DNA of 64,000 nt, from positions 9,370,501-9,434,500 of the forward strand of contig NZ_AP024745.1 in NCBI RefSeq assembly GCF_019704555.1. Direction: 5' to 3'. Made by a program: the position numbers and the translations under genes. A model generated the notes under the pieces. The model was not told the DNA's origin and did not search any database. It saw only the letters and a list, made by a program, of their open reading frames with translations. Positions within the stretch are counted from its first letter, which is position 1. The number at the start of each line of letters is the position of its first letter. Origin of the DNA: Actinoplanes sp. L3-i22. Lineage in GTDB: Bacteria > Actinomycetota > Actinomycetes > Mycobacteriales > Micromonosporaceae. Of this stretch, positions 44,979-55,946 are shown piece by piece.

Positions 44979-45368
44979 ATGTCGCGAATCGGACGAGCGA
45001 TGCTGGGCGCGGCGCTGATGATCCCCGGCGCCGCCACCCCGGCCGGCACCGCCGCGGTGTGCGAGGTGGCCTACCGGATGTCCGCCTACACCGGCGGCTT
45101 CACCGCCGGGATCACGGTGCTGAACATCGGCACGGAGACGATCAACGGCTGGACGTTCCGCTTCCCGCTGGACGCGACCGCGACGGTCGTCGAGATCTGG
45201 AACGCCGTGCTGCTCTCGGCCACCGACGTGGTCACCACCCGCGACAAGAGCTGGAACGCCGTGGTCCCGCCCGGCAACTCCATCACCATCGGCTTCCGCG
45301 CCACCGGCGCCAGCGCCACCCCGTCGAGCTTCACCGTCAACGACCTCCCGTGCCGGGTCGCCCCCTGA
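44979..45368 (+). CDS. Secreted stand-alone CBM2 carbohydrate-binding protein
   Basis: A 129-residue protein with a signal peptide of about 26 residues. The remaining domain matches family 2 carbohydrate-binding modules: Cys at both ends (VCEVAYRM and LPCRVAP), the GGFTAGITVLNIG core, NGWTFRF, EIWNAV and the KSWNAVVPPGNS exposed Trp face for cellulose or chitin. There is no catalytic domain, so it may act as an adhesion or substrate-disrupting protein. GAGGAG precedes the ATG. SARP-type repeats lie upstream. Confidence 0.88.
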   Translation: MSRIGRAMLGAALMIPGAATPAGTAAVCEVAYRMSAYTGGFTAGITVLNIGTETINGWTFRFPLDATATVVEIWNAVLLSATDVVTTRDKSWNAVVPPGNSITIGFRATGASATPSSFTVNDLPCRVAP

Positions 45369-45402
45369 TCCGGTCACGGACGTGGCTCGACCTAGCGCGA
45401 AC

Positions 45403-45441
45403 GGGGAGCCGGGCAGTCCCCCTCGAACCTCCCGGCTCCCC
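45403..45441. terminator. Hairpin between convergent CBM2 and LuxR genes
   Basis: GGGGAGCCGGG (45403-45413) pairs with CCCGGCTCCCC (45431-45441) around a 17-base loop. It is centred between the two converging stops and is likely a bidirectional terminator. Confidence 0.65.
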
Positions 45442-45449
45442 CGCTCGGG

Positions 45450-46073
45450 TCAGATCATCCCGGCCCGCAGCGCATAGGCCACCGCGTGCGACCGGTTGCG
45501 CAGGTTGAGCCGGTGGGTCAGCCCGTGGATCACGTTCTTCACGGTCCGGTCGGAGTAGCAGAGCCGACCGGCGATCTCGTTGGTGTCCAGCCCCTCGGCC
45601 ATCAGCCGGAGCACGTCGATCTCGCGGGTGGTCAGGCCGGAGGCGTTCAGGCCGTGCGGCGCGAGCACCTCGCGCTGGAGCCGTTCGATGTGCTTGAGCA
45701 GCTCGCCGACCAGGTTCGGCGGCATCACCCCGCCGCCGTTGGCCGCGGCGATCGCGCTGCGCACGAGCCGTTCGGCGGTGACCGCCGACCGGTGCAGGAT
45801 CGCCACCACGCGGCACCCGATCGCGGTGAGCAGCTCCGACTCGGTGATCTCGTTGATCACCAGCACGACCGGCAGGCCGAACTCGGCCGACGCCTGGCGC
45901 AGCGCGGCCACCGCCTCGGTGGAGAACCGGTCGCAGGCGAAGACCAGGGTCTGGCCACCGGTCCGGTCACCGGGCTGCACCACGGCCACCCCGGGGCCGC
46001 TCTGGAGAAGACTGGCCAGTCCCGCATGACTGACCGGGTCCGATGCCTGGAGAACCACCCGAACCCGTTCCAC
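45450..46073 (-). CDS. LuxR/NarL-family regulator with degenerate receiver
   Basis: A 207-residue regulator, GTG start behind GGAGG. The C-terminal 65 residues are a LuxR helix-turn-helix (LTTREIDVLRLMAEGLDTNEIA, then DRTVKNVIHGLTHRL). The N-terminal 130 residues resemble a response-regulator receiver (RVVLQASDPVSHAGLASLL), but acidic-pocket residues and the phosphoacceptor are not clearly conserved, so it may not be controlled by phosphorylation. No histidine kinase is adjacent. Confidence 0.82.
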   Translation of the reverse strand: MERVRVVLQASDPVSHAGLASLLQSGPGVAVVQPGDRTGGQTLVFACDRFSTEAVAALRQASAEFGLPVVLVINEITESELLTAIGCRVVAILHRSAVTAERLVRSAIAAANGGGVMPPNLVGELLKHIERLQREVLAPHGLNASGLTTREIDVLRLMAEGLDTNEIAGRLCYSDRTVKNVIHGLTHRLNLRNRSHAVAYALRAGMI

Positions 46074-46119
46074 TGCCCACCTCCGCTGTATCGAGACGCG
46101 GCGACAGTCTCCGGAAGTG

Positions 46120-46137
46120 ATCTTCAGAAAATCTTCA
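46120..46137. repeat. Direct heptad repeat upstream of the LuxR gene
   Basis: ATCTTCA at 46120 and again at 46131 gives an 11-bp period with a 4-bp spacer, as at SARP sites, but with a different heptad. It overlaps the last codons of the upstream hypothetical gene and lies 47-64 bp before the LuxR start. Confidence 0.4.
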
Positions 46138-46527
46138 AGCCCCGGACGGAACCCGGGCCCGGCGGAGCGCCTCGATGTATTTCGGCAGCTCGACCAGGGC
46201 CTGTTCGAGCCGGCCGGGGGCCATCTGGTCGGCCAGGACCGCCGTCGAGACCTCGTCGGCCAGGTCGTCGCGAAGCTCGTCGACCCAGCCGGTCGGCATC
46301 TGCTGCCAGATCCGGATGACCCGCAGCCGGGCGCGCACCTCCGAGAGGGTCCGTTCCAGACCGGCGATGACCGCGTCGGCCTGGCCCGCCTCCACCGCCA
46401 GCCGGCCCTCGTCGGCGAGGGCGAGCATCAGCTCGCCCGCGAACGGGTCGGTCGGGTAGTCGGATGGCGCCGGCACGCGACGAGTCCACCAGTGAACCGG
46501 CCACAACGGAACCCTCTGTTCGGTCAT
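46135..46527 (-). CDS. Hypothetical protein, 130 aa
   Basis: A soluble, largely helical protein: FAGELMLALADEGRLAVEAGQAD, then GLERTLSEVRARLRVIRIWQQMP, then LEQALVELPKYIEALRRARV. There is no signal peptide or enzyme motif. The helix content and the Trp-rich N-terminus (PLWPVHWWTRR) suggest a protein-interaction role. It precedes the LuxR gene on the same strand by 61 bp and diverges from the SARP pair at 46650. Confidence 0.6.
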   Translation of the reverse strand: MTEQRVPLWPVHWWTRRVPAPSDYPTDPFAGELMLALADEGRLAVEAGQADAVIAGLERTLSEVRARLRVIRIWQQMPTGWVDELRDDLADEVSTAVLADQMAPGRLEQALVELPKYIEALRRARVPSGA

Positions 46528-46649
46528 CCTGCCCGACTCGTCACCCGATCTTGCCCGGGACTGCGCGGGCGGACTGGCGATCGCCCGCGAGACCGACTAC
46601 AAATGTGAACATGCCAGGTCATTGCGTCACGTTCCTGGTGTGCCGCTGA

Positions 46650-48878
46650 GTGATAGATCTTCACCTGCTGGGGCCGGTACACGCGCGACGGGACACCACC
46701 GACATCAATCTCGGGTCCGCGCGAAGCACCGCCGTGCTCTGTGTCCTGGCCCTCGACACCGGACACGCGGTCTCCCGGGACCGGCTGATCCACGCCGTCT
46801 GGGGTGCGGACGCGCCGGCCAGCGCGATGGGCAACGTTTACACCTATGTGAACGCGCTCCGCCAGCTCCTCGAGCCGGACCGGGACCGCCGGTCGTCGAG
46901 CCGGCTGCTCAACTCCGGGGGCGGGACCTACCAGCTGGACCTGCCGGCCGAGTCGATCGACGCGTACCGGTTCGAGGCGCTGCGCGAGACCGCGCGCCGG
47001 CACCGGGCCGCCGGTGACAGCGAGGCCGAGCTGGCCGCGGTCCGCGACGCCGGCGCCCTGTGGCACGGCGACGCCCTGGCCGGGGTGCCCGGCCCGTTCG
47101 CCGAGGCGCAGCGACTGCGGCTGACCGAGCTGCGGATCGCCACCGCGGAACGGCACGCGGCGCTGCTGACCGCGGCGGACCGGCACGAGGAGGCCGCCGG
47201 GGTGCTGCGGGCGCTGGTCACCGCGTACCCGGAGCGCGAGGACCTGCGCACGATGCTGGCCGGGGCGCTGCGCCCGGCCTGGCGGCAGGTGCCGATGACG
47301 GTCACCCCGTTCGCCGGCATCCCCACACTCGGGCCGCGCCGCGACCGCCCGGAGGCCGAGCGGCCCACGCTGCTCGGCCGGCAGCACGAGATCGACCGGC
47401 TCCGGCGGATCGTGGCCGGCGCCGCGACCGGGCAGGGCCACCGGCTACGGATCGTGGGCGCCGCCGGGATCGGCAAGTCGGCGCTGCTCACGGTGGCGCT
47501 GCGGGACGCCGTACCCAAGCAATGTCTTCTGGGTTGGGTGGTCGGTGATGAGCTGGCCGGACGCGGGCCGCTCGCGATGCTGCTGGAATGCGTGGACGCC
47601 GCGCTGGCCGGGACCCCGGCCCGGCATCTGGCCGCCCAGCTGGTCACCGTGGCCGGCGACGCCGCGCACACCGCACCGGAGGCGACCGTCGCCGCGGCCG
47701 TCGACCTGGTCCTGCGGGCCGCCCGGGAGGCTCCGCTGATCCTGGTCGCCGACGACCTGCACTGGGCCGACCCGCTCACCCGGCGGGTCTGGGACGAGCT
47801 CGGGCAACGGACCGGCGAGGTGCCCCTGGTGCTGATCGCCACCGAGCGGACCGCGCCGGCGCCCGCGCGCACCGGCGACGACGTGCTGACCGTGCCGGCG
47901 CTGCCGCCCGCCGCGGCGACCGCGCTGGTCCGGGCGATCGCCGCGGCGCCACCCGACGCGCTGCGGCTGGCCCGGACGCTGGACGAGGCCGGTGGCAATC
48001 CGTACTACCTGCGGCACCTGGCCGCCGGGGAGACGGTGGCCGACGGGCTGCCGGCCGCGGTCGGCGCGCATCTCGCGCCGCTCGGCGAGGGCGCCCGGGA
48101 GGTGCTGCGGGCGGCGGCTTTCCTGAGCGCCTACGAGCTGGCCATCCCCGGCCCGCAGCCGATCGGCTGCACCCTCGCCGCGCTGACCGCCGTCGCCGAC
48201 CGGTCCCCCGCCGAGCTGTCCCGCGACCTCGCGCCGCTGCTGGCCGCCGGGCTGCTGGCCAGCAGCGGCGAGCGGGTGGTCTTCCCCTACCGGGTGGTGG
48301 CCCGCACCCTGCACGAGGGGACGCCGGCCGCCCTGCGGATCCCGGTGCACCGGTCGCTCGGGCTGCGGCTGGCCGCGGCCGGCGCGCCGCCCGAGGAGGT
48401 GGTGGTGCAGTTCCTGGCCGGCAAGGTGCCCTTCGACGGCGCGATCGGGACCTGGCTGGCCGGGCACGTGGAGCGGCTGGCCGAGCGCGCCCCGATGGTC
48501 ACCCTGACCGTGCTGCACCGGGCGCACGCCGAGCAGGGCCTCGATCCGGAGCTGCGGATCCCGCTGACCGCGTGGCTGGCCCGGCTGCTGCTGCGGCAGG
48601 AGCGCAACGCCGCCGTGCCGGCCGCCTGGGTGGCCGCCCGGACCACCGATCCGGGGCTGGAGGGCGAGATGGTGTGGACCGCGGCGCGCGCGCACGAGCG
48701 CCGGGGCGAGGCGGAGACCGCGGCGGCGCTCGCCCGCGGGGCGCTGCGGGCCGGGCGGATCGCCCCCGAGTGGGCCGAGCGGATCCGGGAGCTGCTCGAC
48801 CGGGTCCGGTCGCTGCTGCCCGGGGATCCGACCGAGCCGTACCTTCCGCGCCCCCGGATCCTGGACGGCGACCGATGA
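46650..48878 (+). CDS. SARP-type regulator with AAA ATPase domain
   Basis: A 742-residue protein starting at GTG 46650. Residues 1-95 form a winged helix (IDLHLLGPVHARR; LIHAVWG; YVNALRQLLEPD), about 95-210 a BTAD, then an AAA/STAND ATPase with Walker A GAAGIGKSALL and Walker B LILVADDLHWADP. The C-terminus is helical but lacks the usual long TPR array and any LuxR domain, so it is a mid-size member. It overlaps the next regulator gene as ATGA. Targets are unknown. Confidence 0.85.
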   Translation: MIDLHLLGPVHARRDTTDINLGSARSTAVLCVLALDTGHAVSRDRLIHAVWGADAPASAMGNVYTYVNALRQLLEPDRDRRSSSRLLNSGGGTYQLDLPAESIDAYRFEALRETARRHRAAGDSEAELAAVRDAGALWHGDALAGVPGPFAEAQRLRLTELRIATAERHAALLTAADRHEEAAGVLRALVTAYPEREDLRTMLAGALRPAWRQVPMTVTPFAGIPTLGPRRDRPEAERPTLLGRQHEIDRLRRIVAGAATGQGHRLRIVGAAGIGKSALLTVALRDAVPKQCLLGWVVGDELAGRGPLAMLLECVDAALAGTPARHLAAQLVTVAGDAAHTAPEATVAAAVDLVLRAAREAPLILVADDLHWADPLTRRVWDELGQRTGEVPLVLIATERTAPAPARTGDDVLTVPALPPAAATALVRAIAAAPPDALRLARTLDEAGGNPYYLRHLAAGETVADGLPAAVGAHLAPLGEGAREVLRAAAFLSAYELAIPGPQPIGCTLAALTAVADRSPAELSRDLAPLLAAGLLASSGERVVFPYRVVARTLHEGTPAALRIPVHRSLGLRLAAAGAPPEEVVVQFLAGKVPFDGAIGTWLAGHVERLAERAPMVTLTVLHRAHAEQGLDPELRIPLTAWLARLLLRQERNAAVPAAWVAARTTDPGLEGEMVWTAARAHERRGEAETAAALARGALRAGRIAPEWAERIRELLDRVRSLLPGDPTEPYLPRPRILDGDR

Positions 48879-51800
48879 CCACCCCGGCGCTGCGCGTCTC
48901 GGTGCTCGGGCCGGTGCGCGCCTGGGCCGGCGAGCGGGAGCTGTCGCTCGGCCCGGCCCGGCAGCGGGCGGTCTTCGCGATCCTGGCCGCGGCGGCGCGG
49001 CCGGTCGGGCGCGACGAGCTGATCGAGAGCGTCTGGGGCGCCGCGGCGCCGGCCACCGCGAACGGCAACCTGTACACCTACGTCTCCGGGCTGCGCCGGG
49101 GGCTGGGCGCCGGCCTGCTCACCTCCGGCCCGGCCGGGTACGCCCTGCGCCTGTCCCCCGGCGACCTGGACAGCGCCCGGTTCGACCTGCTCTGCGCCGA
49201 GGCCACCGCGCAGCACCAGGCCGGGCGGCCGGCCGGCGCGGCCGCGACCCTGGACGAGGCGCTGCGGCTGTGGCACGGGGAGGCGTACGCCGGACTGGCC
49301 GGCCACCACTTCGAGCTGGAACGCGCCCGCCTGGCCGAGCGCCGGCTGGCCGCGGCCGAGCAGCGCGCCCGGGTGCTGACCGAGCTCGGCGACGACAGCG
49401 TGGTGGCCGAGCTGGCCGGCCTGGTCCGCGACCATCCGCTGCACGAGCCACTGCACGCGCTGCTGGTCGGCGCCCTGCACCGGGCCGGGCGGCGGGCCGA
49501 GGCCCAGACGGCGTACCGGGCGGCCCAGGAGACGCTGCGCACCGAGCTCGGCGTCGCGCCCGGGCCGGAGCTCGCCGCGCTGCACGAGCGGATCGTCGCC
49601 GAACCGGGCGGTCCACCGGCCGCCGAGCCGGCGCCGCTGCTGCGCGTGCTGCCCGAGCCGGTCGCCGACGACCTGCGGCGCAAACCGCGCAACCGGGTGC
49701 CCGGTGGCCGCGACGCCGAGCTGAACCGGTTGCACGGCATGGTCGCCACGCTCGCCGCCGGCCGGGGCCGGGCGGTGTGGATCGAGGGCGAGCCCGGGAT
49801 CGGCAAGAGCGAGCTGATCGCCGCGGCCTTCGCCGGCGCCGGCACCCGCGGCTGCCAGCTGGCCTGGAGCATCGCCGGGGGCGACGACACGATGAGCCGC
49901 GCGCTGGGCACGGCCGGCCCGGACGGGGACGGGGTCCTGGCGTACGTCCGGACGTTGTGCGCCGTCGCCCCGCTCGTCCTGATCGTCGACGACCTGCACC
50001 GGGCCGGCGACGTGAGCCTGGCCGTCTGGGCGCGGCTGACCGCGGTCACCCGGCAGCTGCCGCTGCTGCTGGTCGCCGCGACCCGGCCGGACGCGCACGA
50101 CGGCCGGCTGGCCGGCCCGCGCCGGGGCGTGCAGACCCGCCGGGGGCATCTGATGCACCTCGGCCCGCTGCCCACCGAGGCGATCGAACGGCTGGTCGCC
50201 GACCTGGCCGGAGCCCCGCCCGGGCCGAATCTGGCCACCGTCGTCCCGCTCTCCGGCGGCAATCCGCTCTACGCCCGGGAGATGACCACCGCGCTGCTGC
50301 GGCTCGGCGCCGTCGAGGTGACCGGCGGCGTCGCCGAAATTCCCGGCTTCTCGCTGGTCCAGGCGCCGCCGTCGCTGCTGGCCACGGTCCGCTCGGCGGT
50401 CCTGGGGCTCTCCCCCGGCACCCGGGACGTGCTGCGCTCGGCCGCCCTGCTCGGCCCCCGGTTCGCCGTCGACGACCTGGCCGCGGTCACCGGCCGGTCA
50501 CCGCTCGGGCTGCTGTCCACCCTGGAGGAGGCGTTCGCCGCCGACGTGCTCGCCGACGCCGGCGCCGACCTGGTCTTCCGGCATCCGGTGCTGCGCCAGG
50601 CGCTGTACGAGAGCATCCCGGCCCCCGACCGTCCCGCCCTGCACCGGCACACCGCCGAGGTGCTGCACCGCGGCGGCAGCACCGTCACCCGGGTCGCCGA
50701 GCAGCTGATCGCCCAGGGTCTGGTCCCGGACGCCTGGGTGGTGTCCTGGCTGACCGAGCAGCACCCCGAGCTGGCCCGGCGCGCCCCGCAGGTCACCGCC
50801 GAGCTGCTGCACCGGGTGCTGGACTCCGACGTACCCGGCCCGGAGCAGCGGGAACGGCTGCTGATCGCGGCGGTCCGGCTGGACTTCCGGCACGAGCGGC
50901 AGCCGGTCGAGCGCACCCGGGAGGCCGCCCGGGTGGTCACCGACCCGGCCGAGCGCGCCGAGATGCGCCACCTGCTGGCCACCATGATCCATCGGCAGGG
51001 CGAGACCGCGGCCGCCGTCGCGGTGCTGGCCGGCTCGCTGTCCGACCCGGAGGTGCCGGCGCTCTGGCGGACCCGGCACCGGGTGCTGCTGGCGAACTTC
51101 CGCCGCGGGCCGCTCGACGACCTGGACGAGGCGGACCGGTCGGCGGCCGCCCGCAACGCCGCCGCGCTCGCCGAGGGCAAGCCCTACGAGGCGGTGTACG
51201 CCCTGCAGACCAGCTGGCTGACGCACTCCATCCGCCGCGACCACGAGCGGGCCCTGGACTACGTCGACCGCGCGCTGGACATCATGCGCGACCACCCGGC
51301 GTTCACCGCCATGTACCTCGACCTGCTCGACAACCGGACGTTCACGCTGCAGAACCTGGACCGGCTGGCGGACGCCGAGGGCACCCTGCGCGAGGGCGCG
51401 CTGTTCGCCCTGCGCCACCGGCTGCCGTCCGGCCTGCACGTCGCCACGGTCGTGCAGCACTACTGGCGCGGCCGGTGGGACGACGCGCTGGCCGAGGTCG
51501 GCACGGTCACCGACGGGCCGCGCTCCACCCTGCTCGGGATGCGCGAGCCGGCCGCGGTCACCACGCTCCTGCACGGGGTGGCCGCGCTGATCGCCGCCCA
51601 GCGCGGGGACGCCGTGCTGACCGGCGGGCACCTGGGCTTGGCCGAGGCGCTGCCGGCCAGCGACGCGGAACGGGAGAGCAGCGACTTCCAGCTGGTCGCC
51701 CGGGCGCTCGCCGCCGAGCAGCGGGGCCGGGCCGAGGACGCGGTGCGGATGCTGGAGCCGCTGCTGGTGCCCGACTTCGCGCCGCTGATGCTGCGGCACC

Positions 51801-52185
51801 AGTGGCTGCCGTACCTGACCCGGCTCGCCCTCGGCCAGGGGCACCGCGACATCGCCGAACGGGCCGCGGCGCTCTGCGCCGAGGAGGCCACCAAGGAGGT
51901 ACGCCGGGCCCGGGCGCACGCCGCGGCGGAACGTTGCCGCGCGCTGCTGGCCACGAACCCGGAGCCGGCCCTGGGTGCGGCGGCGCACTACCGCCGGGTC
52001 GGCCGGGTCACCGAGCTGGCGGTCACCCTGGAGGACGCGGCGGTGCTGCTCGCGGCGACCCGGCGACCGCACGAGGCGGCCCGGGCCGGCGCCGAGACGG
52101 TGGAGCTGCACGCCGTGCTGGGCGCGCGGTGGAACGAGCGGCGCACCCGGGCCCGGCTGGCGGAGTTCGGCGTCGAGCCGGCGGC

Positions 52186-53670
<1,485 letters not shown>

Positions 53671-53679
53671 ACACTCTCC

Positions 53680-55920
53680 TCAGACGCGGGTCAGGCCCGG
53701 CAGCCCGGTGAAACGATCCACCGAGGCGGCGCCAACCCGTTCGACCGGCGGGGTTTCCGCCCACTTCTCCAGGCTGCGGTGCATCGAGGTGAGCGCGATC
53801 TCGTCGAACGACACCCGGTTCGTGGCCACCACGCCGTCGTCGGACATCTCGTTGAGACCCATCTCGCGGAGCAGGATCATCCCACGCCGCCCGGCCGCCG
53901 GTTCGGCGACCTCGAGCACCTTGAACGGGGTGCCGGGCACGAACAGCACCCGGTCCCGGACCGCGAAGGCGTCGTCCGGTTCGAGCAGCGCGGTACGCCG
54001 GCCGGCCAGCGACCAGATCACCACGTCGGTGTCCCCGGTGAGCCCCGCGCAGGGCGCCGTCAGCGCGCTGACGAAGCCCCGGTCCCGGACCGCGAGCCGC
54101 TCCCGGTAGGCCGCCCAGTCCGCGGCCCCCGGGGTGGTCCGGTAGATGCTCGCGCCCCGGTGCGAGGGCAGCCGGGCGACCCCGGACAGCACGCAGCGGC
54201 CGAGCGGCACGTGGGTGCCGCCGGCGCCGGAGCGCAGCCCGGCGTTGATCGCCGCGCCCCGCTCGCCGAGGAAGAGCCGGACCGCGATCGAGTCGGCGAC
54301 GTCGGCCTGCAACCGGGGGTTCTCCGAGTGGATCCGCTCGACCGGCTCGGCCAGCTCGGCGAAGGCGCCGCCGAGATCCTCCCGGAGCCAGGCGCGCTCG
54401 GCGCCGATCTCTTTTCCCCCGGCGACCTCGACGGGCGCCGTCCAGGTCAGGTCGACGTCGACCGGCGCCACCGACAGCGGCGCCACCACCGGGTGCTCCG
54501 CGGTGTCGGCGGTCAGCGCGGCCAGCGCGCTCCGGTGGATCTTCGCGGTCGCGCCCTCGGTCCACTCGCCGCCGTCCAGCGCGGTCACCACCGGCCGCCG
54601 GATCTTCGCGGTGGCGCCCTCCCCGGCCGACGCGCCGTCGAAGCCGATCACCCCGGCCGGCCCGAACTCCCCGGCCCGGGACGCTTCCACCAGGACACCG
54701 AAGTCGCGCGCCCCCACGTCGAGCCGCGCGCCCAGATCCACCGCCAGCTCCTTCATCCGCCGGGTCCGCGCGGCCACCGTGTCGTCGTAGAACAGCGCCA
54801 CCCGCTCCGCGTCCAGCACCACCTCCCGGACCCGGCCGGCGCCGGCCGGCAGCTTCGGCGGCCGCACCCAGAGCCCGGCCTGGACCACCTCGACGACGGC
54901 GTCCGGGGCGTACCAGTAGACACGCTCGTCGACCTGCTCGGCGCCGATGATCGGGGGCCGGTGCCGCAGCACGCGCGGCCTGGCGGCCTCACCGCCGGCT
55001 TTGCGCGGGGCAAAACCCAATTCGATGGCGTACGGCTCCCAGCCCAGCACGCCGTCGGTACGTACCGCCTTGATCTCGTACCGGTACGGGCTGCCGACCG
55101 GCACCCCGCTGTAGCAGACCACCGGGGATTCCAGCACGTCGGCGAGGGTCTGCCCGAACGACCGGCCGGGGTGCAGCAGCACCTCGCCGTACTGCACGAA
55201 CCGGGCCCGGTCCCGGTGCTCCGGGGCCAGGTCCCGCCAGAACCGGATGATGTCGTCGAGGTGCAGCGCGCCGGTGCCCGGGCAGCCGACCAGCACCGTC
55301 ATCAGCTGGTCGGTGCAGGGCACGTCGGCGACCAGCCGGTTGCGGTGCCGGGCCAGCACCGCCGGATCGCCGACCGGCCGCACCCACAGACCGCCGGGCA
55401 GCGGCTCGATCTCGCCGCTGGCGCTGGACGGCGTCACGTCGGTGATCGCGCCGTCCCACGGCGGCGCCGGGAAGCGCTTGCCGAGCACGACCGGCGGCCT
55501 GCCCTTGCGGAACCGCACCCAGCCGCTGCCGGTGGCCGAGTCGACGAACAGCGTGCCGGCGGCGCCGCGGACCAGGACGCCGTCCGGGGCGACGACCGTC
55601 CGGTTCAGGCGCTCGGAGAGCCACTGGCCGACCAGCGCGGCCATCCCGCGATGCTGACCGCACGCCATGATCCGCAGGCCGCGCCGGCGCCGCGGCAGCG
55701 CCGCGGCGATCGACTCCCACGAACTGGTCGGCAGGTCCGCGCCCAGGTCGAGGACGACGATGTCGTGCTCGGCGTCGGCCACCACCGCGAGCGCGAGGTT
55801 CTGCGCCTCCGGGCTGATCTTGTCCGGCCCGTGCAGGACGAGCGCGTTGCCGACCGTGTGCCGGACCACCTCGCCCGCGTCGCCGCCGCCACGAAGCAGT
55901 CCTCTGATGCCGAATGCCAT
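53680..55920 (-). CDS. T7SS-locus paralogue A with degenerate ART-like C-terminus
   Basis: A 746-residue protein without signal peptide. The N-terminal part (HTVGNALVLHGPDKISPEAQ; LVGQWLSERLNRTVVAPDG; GSGWVRFRKG) resembles the module found before toxin domains in actinobacterial polymorphic proteins. The C-terminal about 180 residues (LPSHRGASIYRT, FVSALTAP, RVLFVPGTPFKVLEV) follow the strand order of ADP-ribosyltransferase folds but lack a clear E-x-E, so activity is doubtful. It is paralogous to the protein at 59204-61876, on the other side of the EccA-like gene. Function is unknown. Confidence 0.65.
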   Translation of the reverse strand: MAFGIRGLLRGGGDAGEVVRHTVGNALVLHGPDKISPEAQNLALAVVADAEHDIVVLDLGADLPTSSWESIAAALPRRRRGLRIMACGQHRGMAALVGQWLSERLNRTVVAPDGVLVRGAAGTLFVDSATGSGWVRFRKGRPPVVLGKRFPAPPWDGAITDVTPSSASGEIEPLPGGLWVRPVGDPAVLARHRNRLVADVPCTDQLMTVLVGCPGTGALHLDDIIRFWRDLAPEHRDRARFVQYGEVLLHPGRSFGQTLADVLESPVVCYSGVPVGSPYRYEIKAVRTDGVLGWEPYAIELGFAPRKAGGEAARPRVLRHRPPIIGAEQVDERVYWYAPDAVVEVVQAGLWVRPPKLPAGAGRVREVVLDAERVALFYDDTVAARTRRMKELAVDLGARLDVGARDFGVLVEASRAGEFGPAGVIGFDGASAGEGATAKIRRPVVTALDGGEWTEGATAKIHRSALAALTADTAEHPVVAPLSVAPVDVDLTWTAPVEVAGGKEIGAERAWLREDLGGAFAELAEPVERIHSENPRLQADVADSIAVRLFLGERGAAINAGLRSGAGGTHVPLGRCVLSGVARLPSHRGASIYRTTPGAADWAAYRERLAVRDRGFVSALTAPCAGLTGDTDVVIWSLAGRRTALLEPDDAFAVRDRVLFVPGTPFKVLEVAEPAAGRRGMILLREMGLNEMSDDGVVATNRVSFDEIALTSMHRSLEKWAETPPVERVGAASVDRFTGLPGLTRV

Positions 55921-55946
55921 GTGCGGCTACCTCGTTCTCCTAGTAG

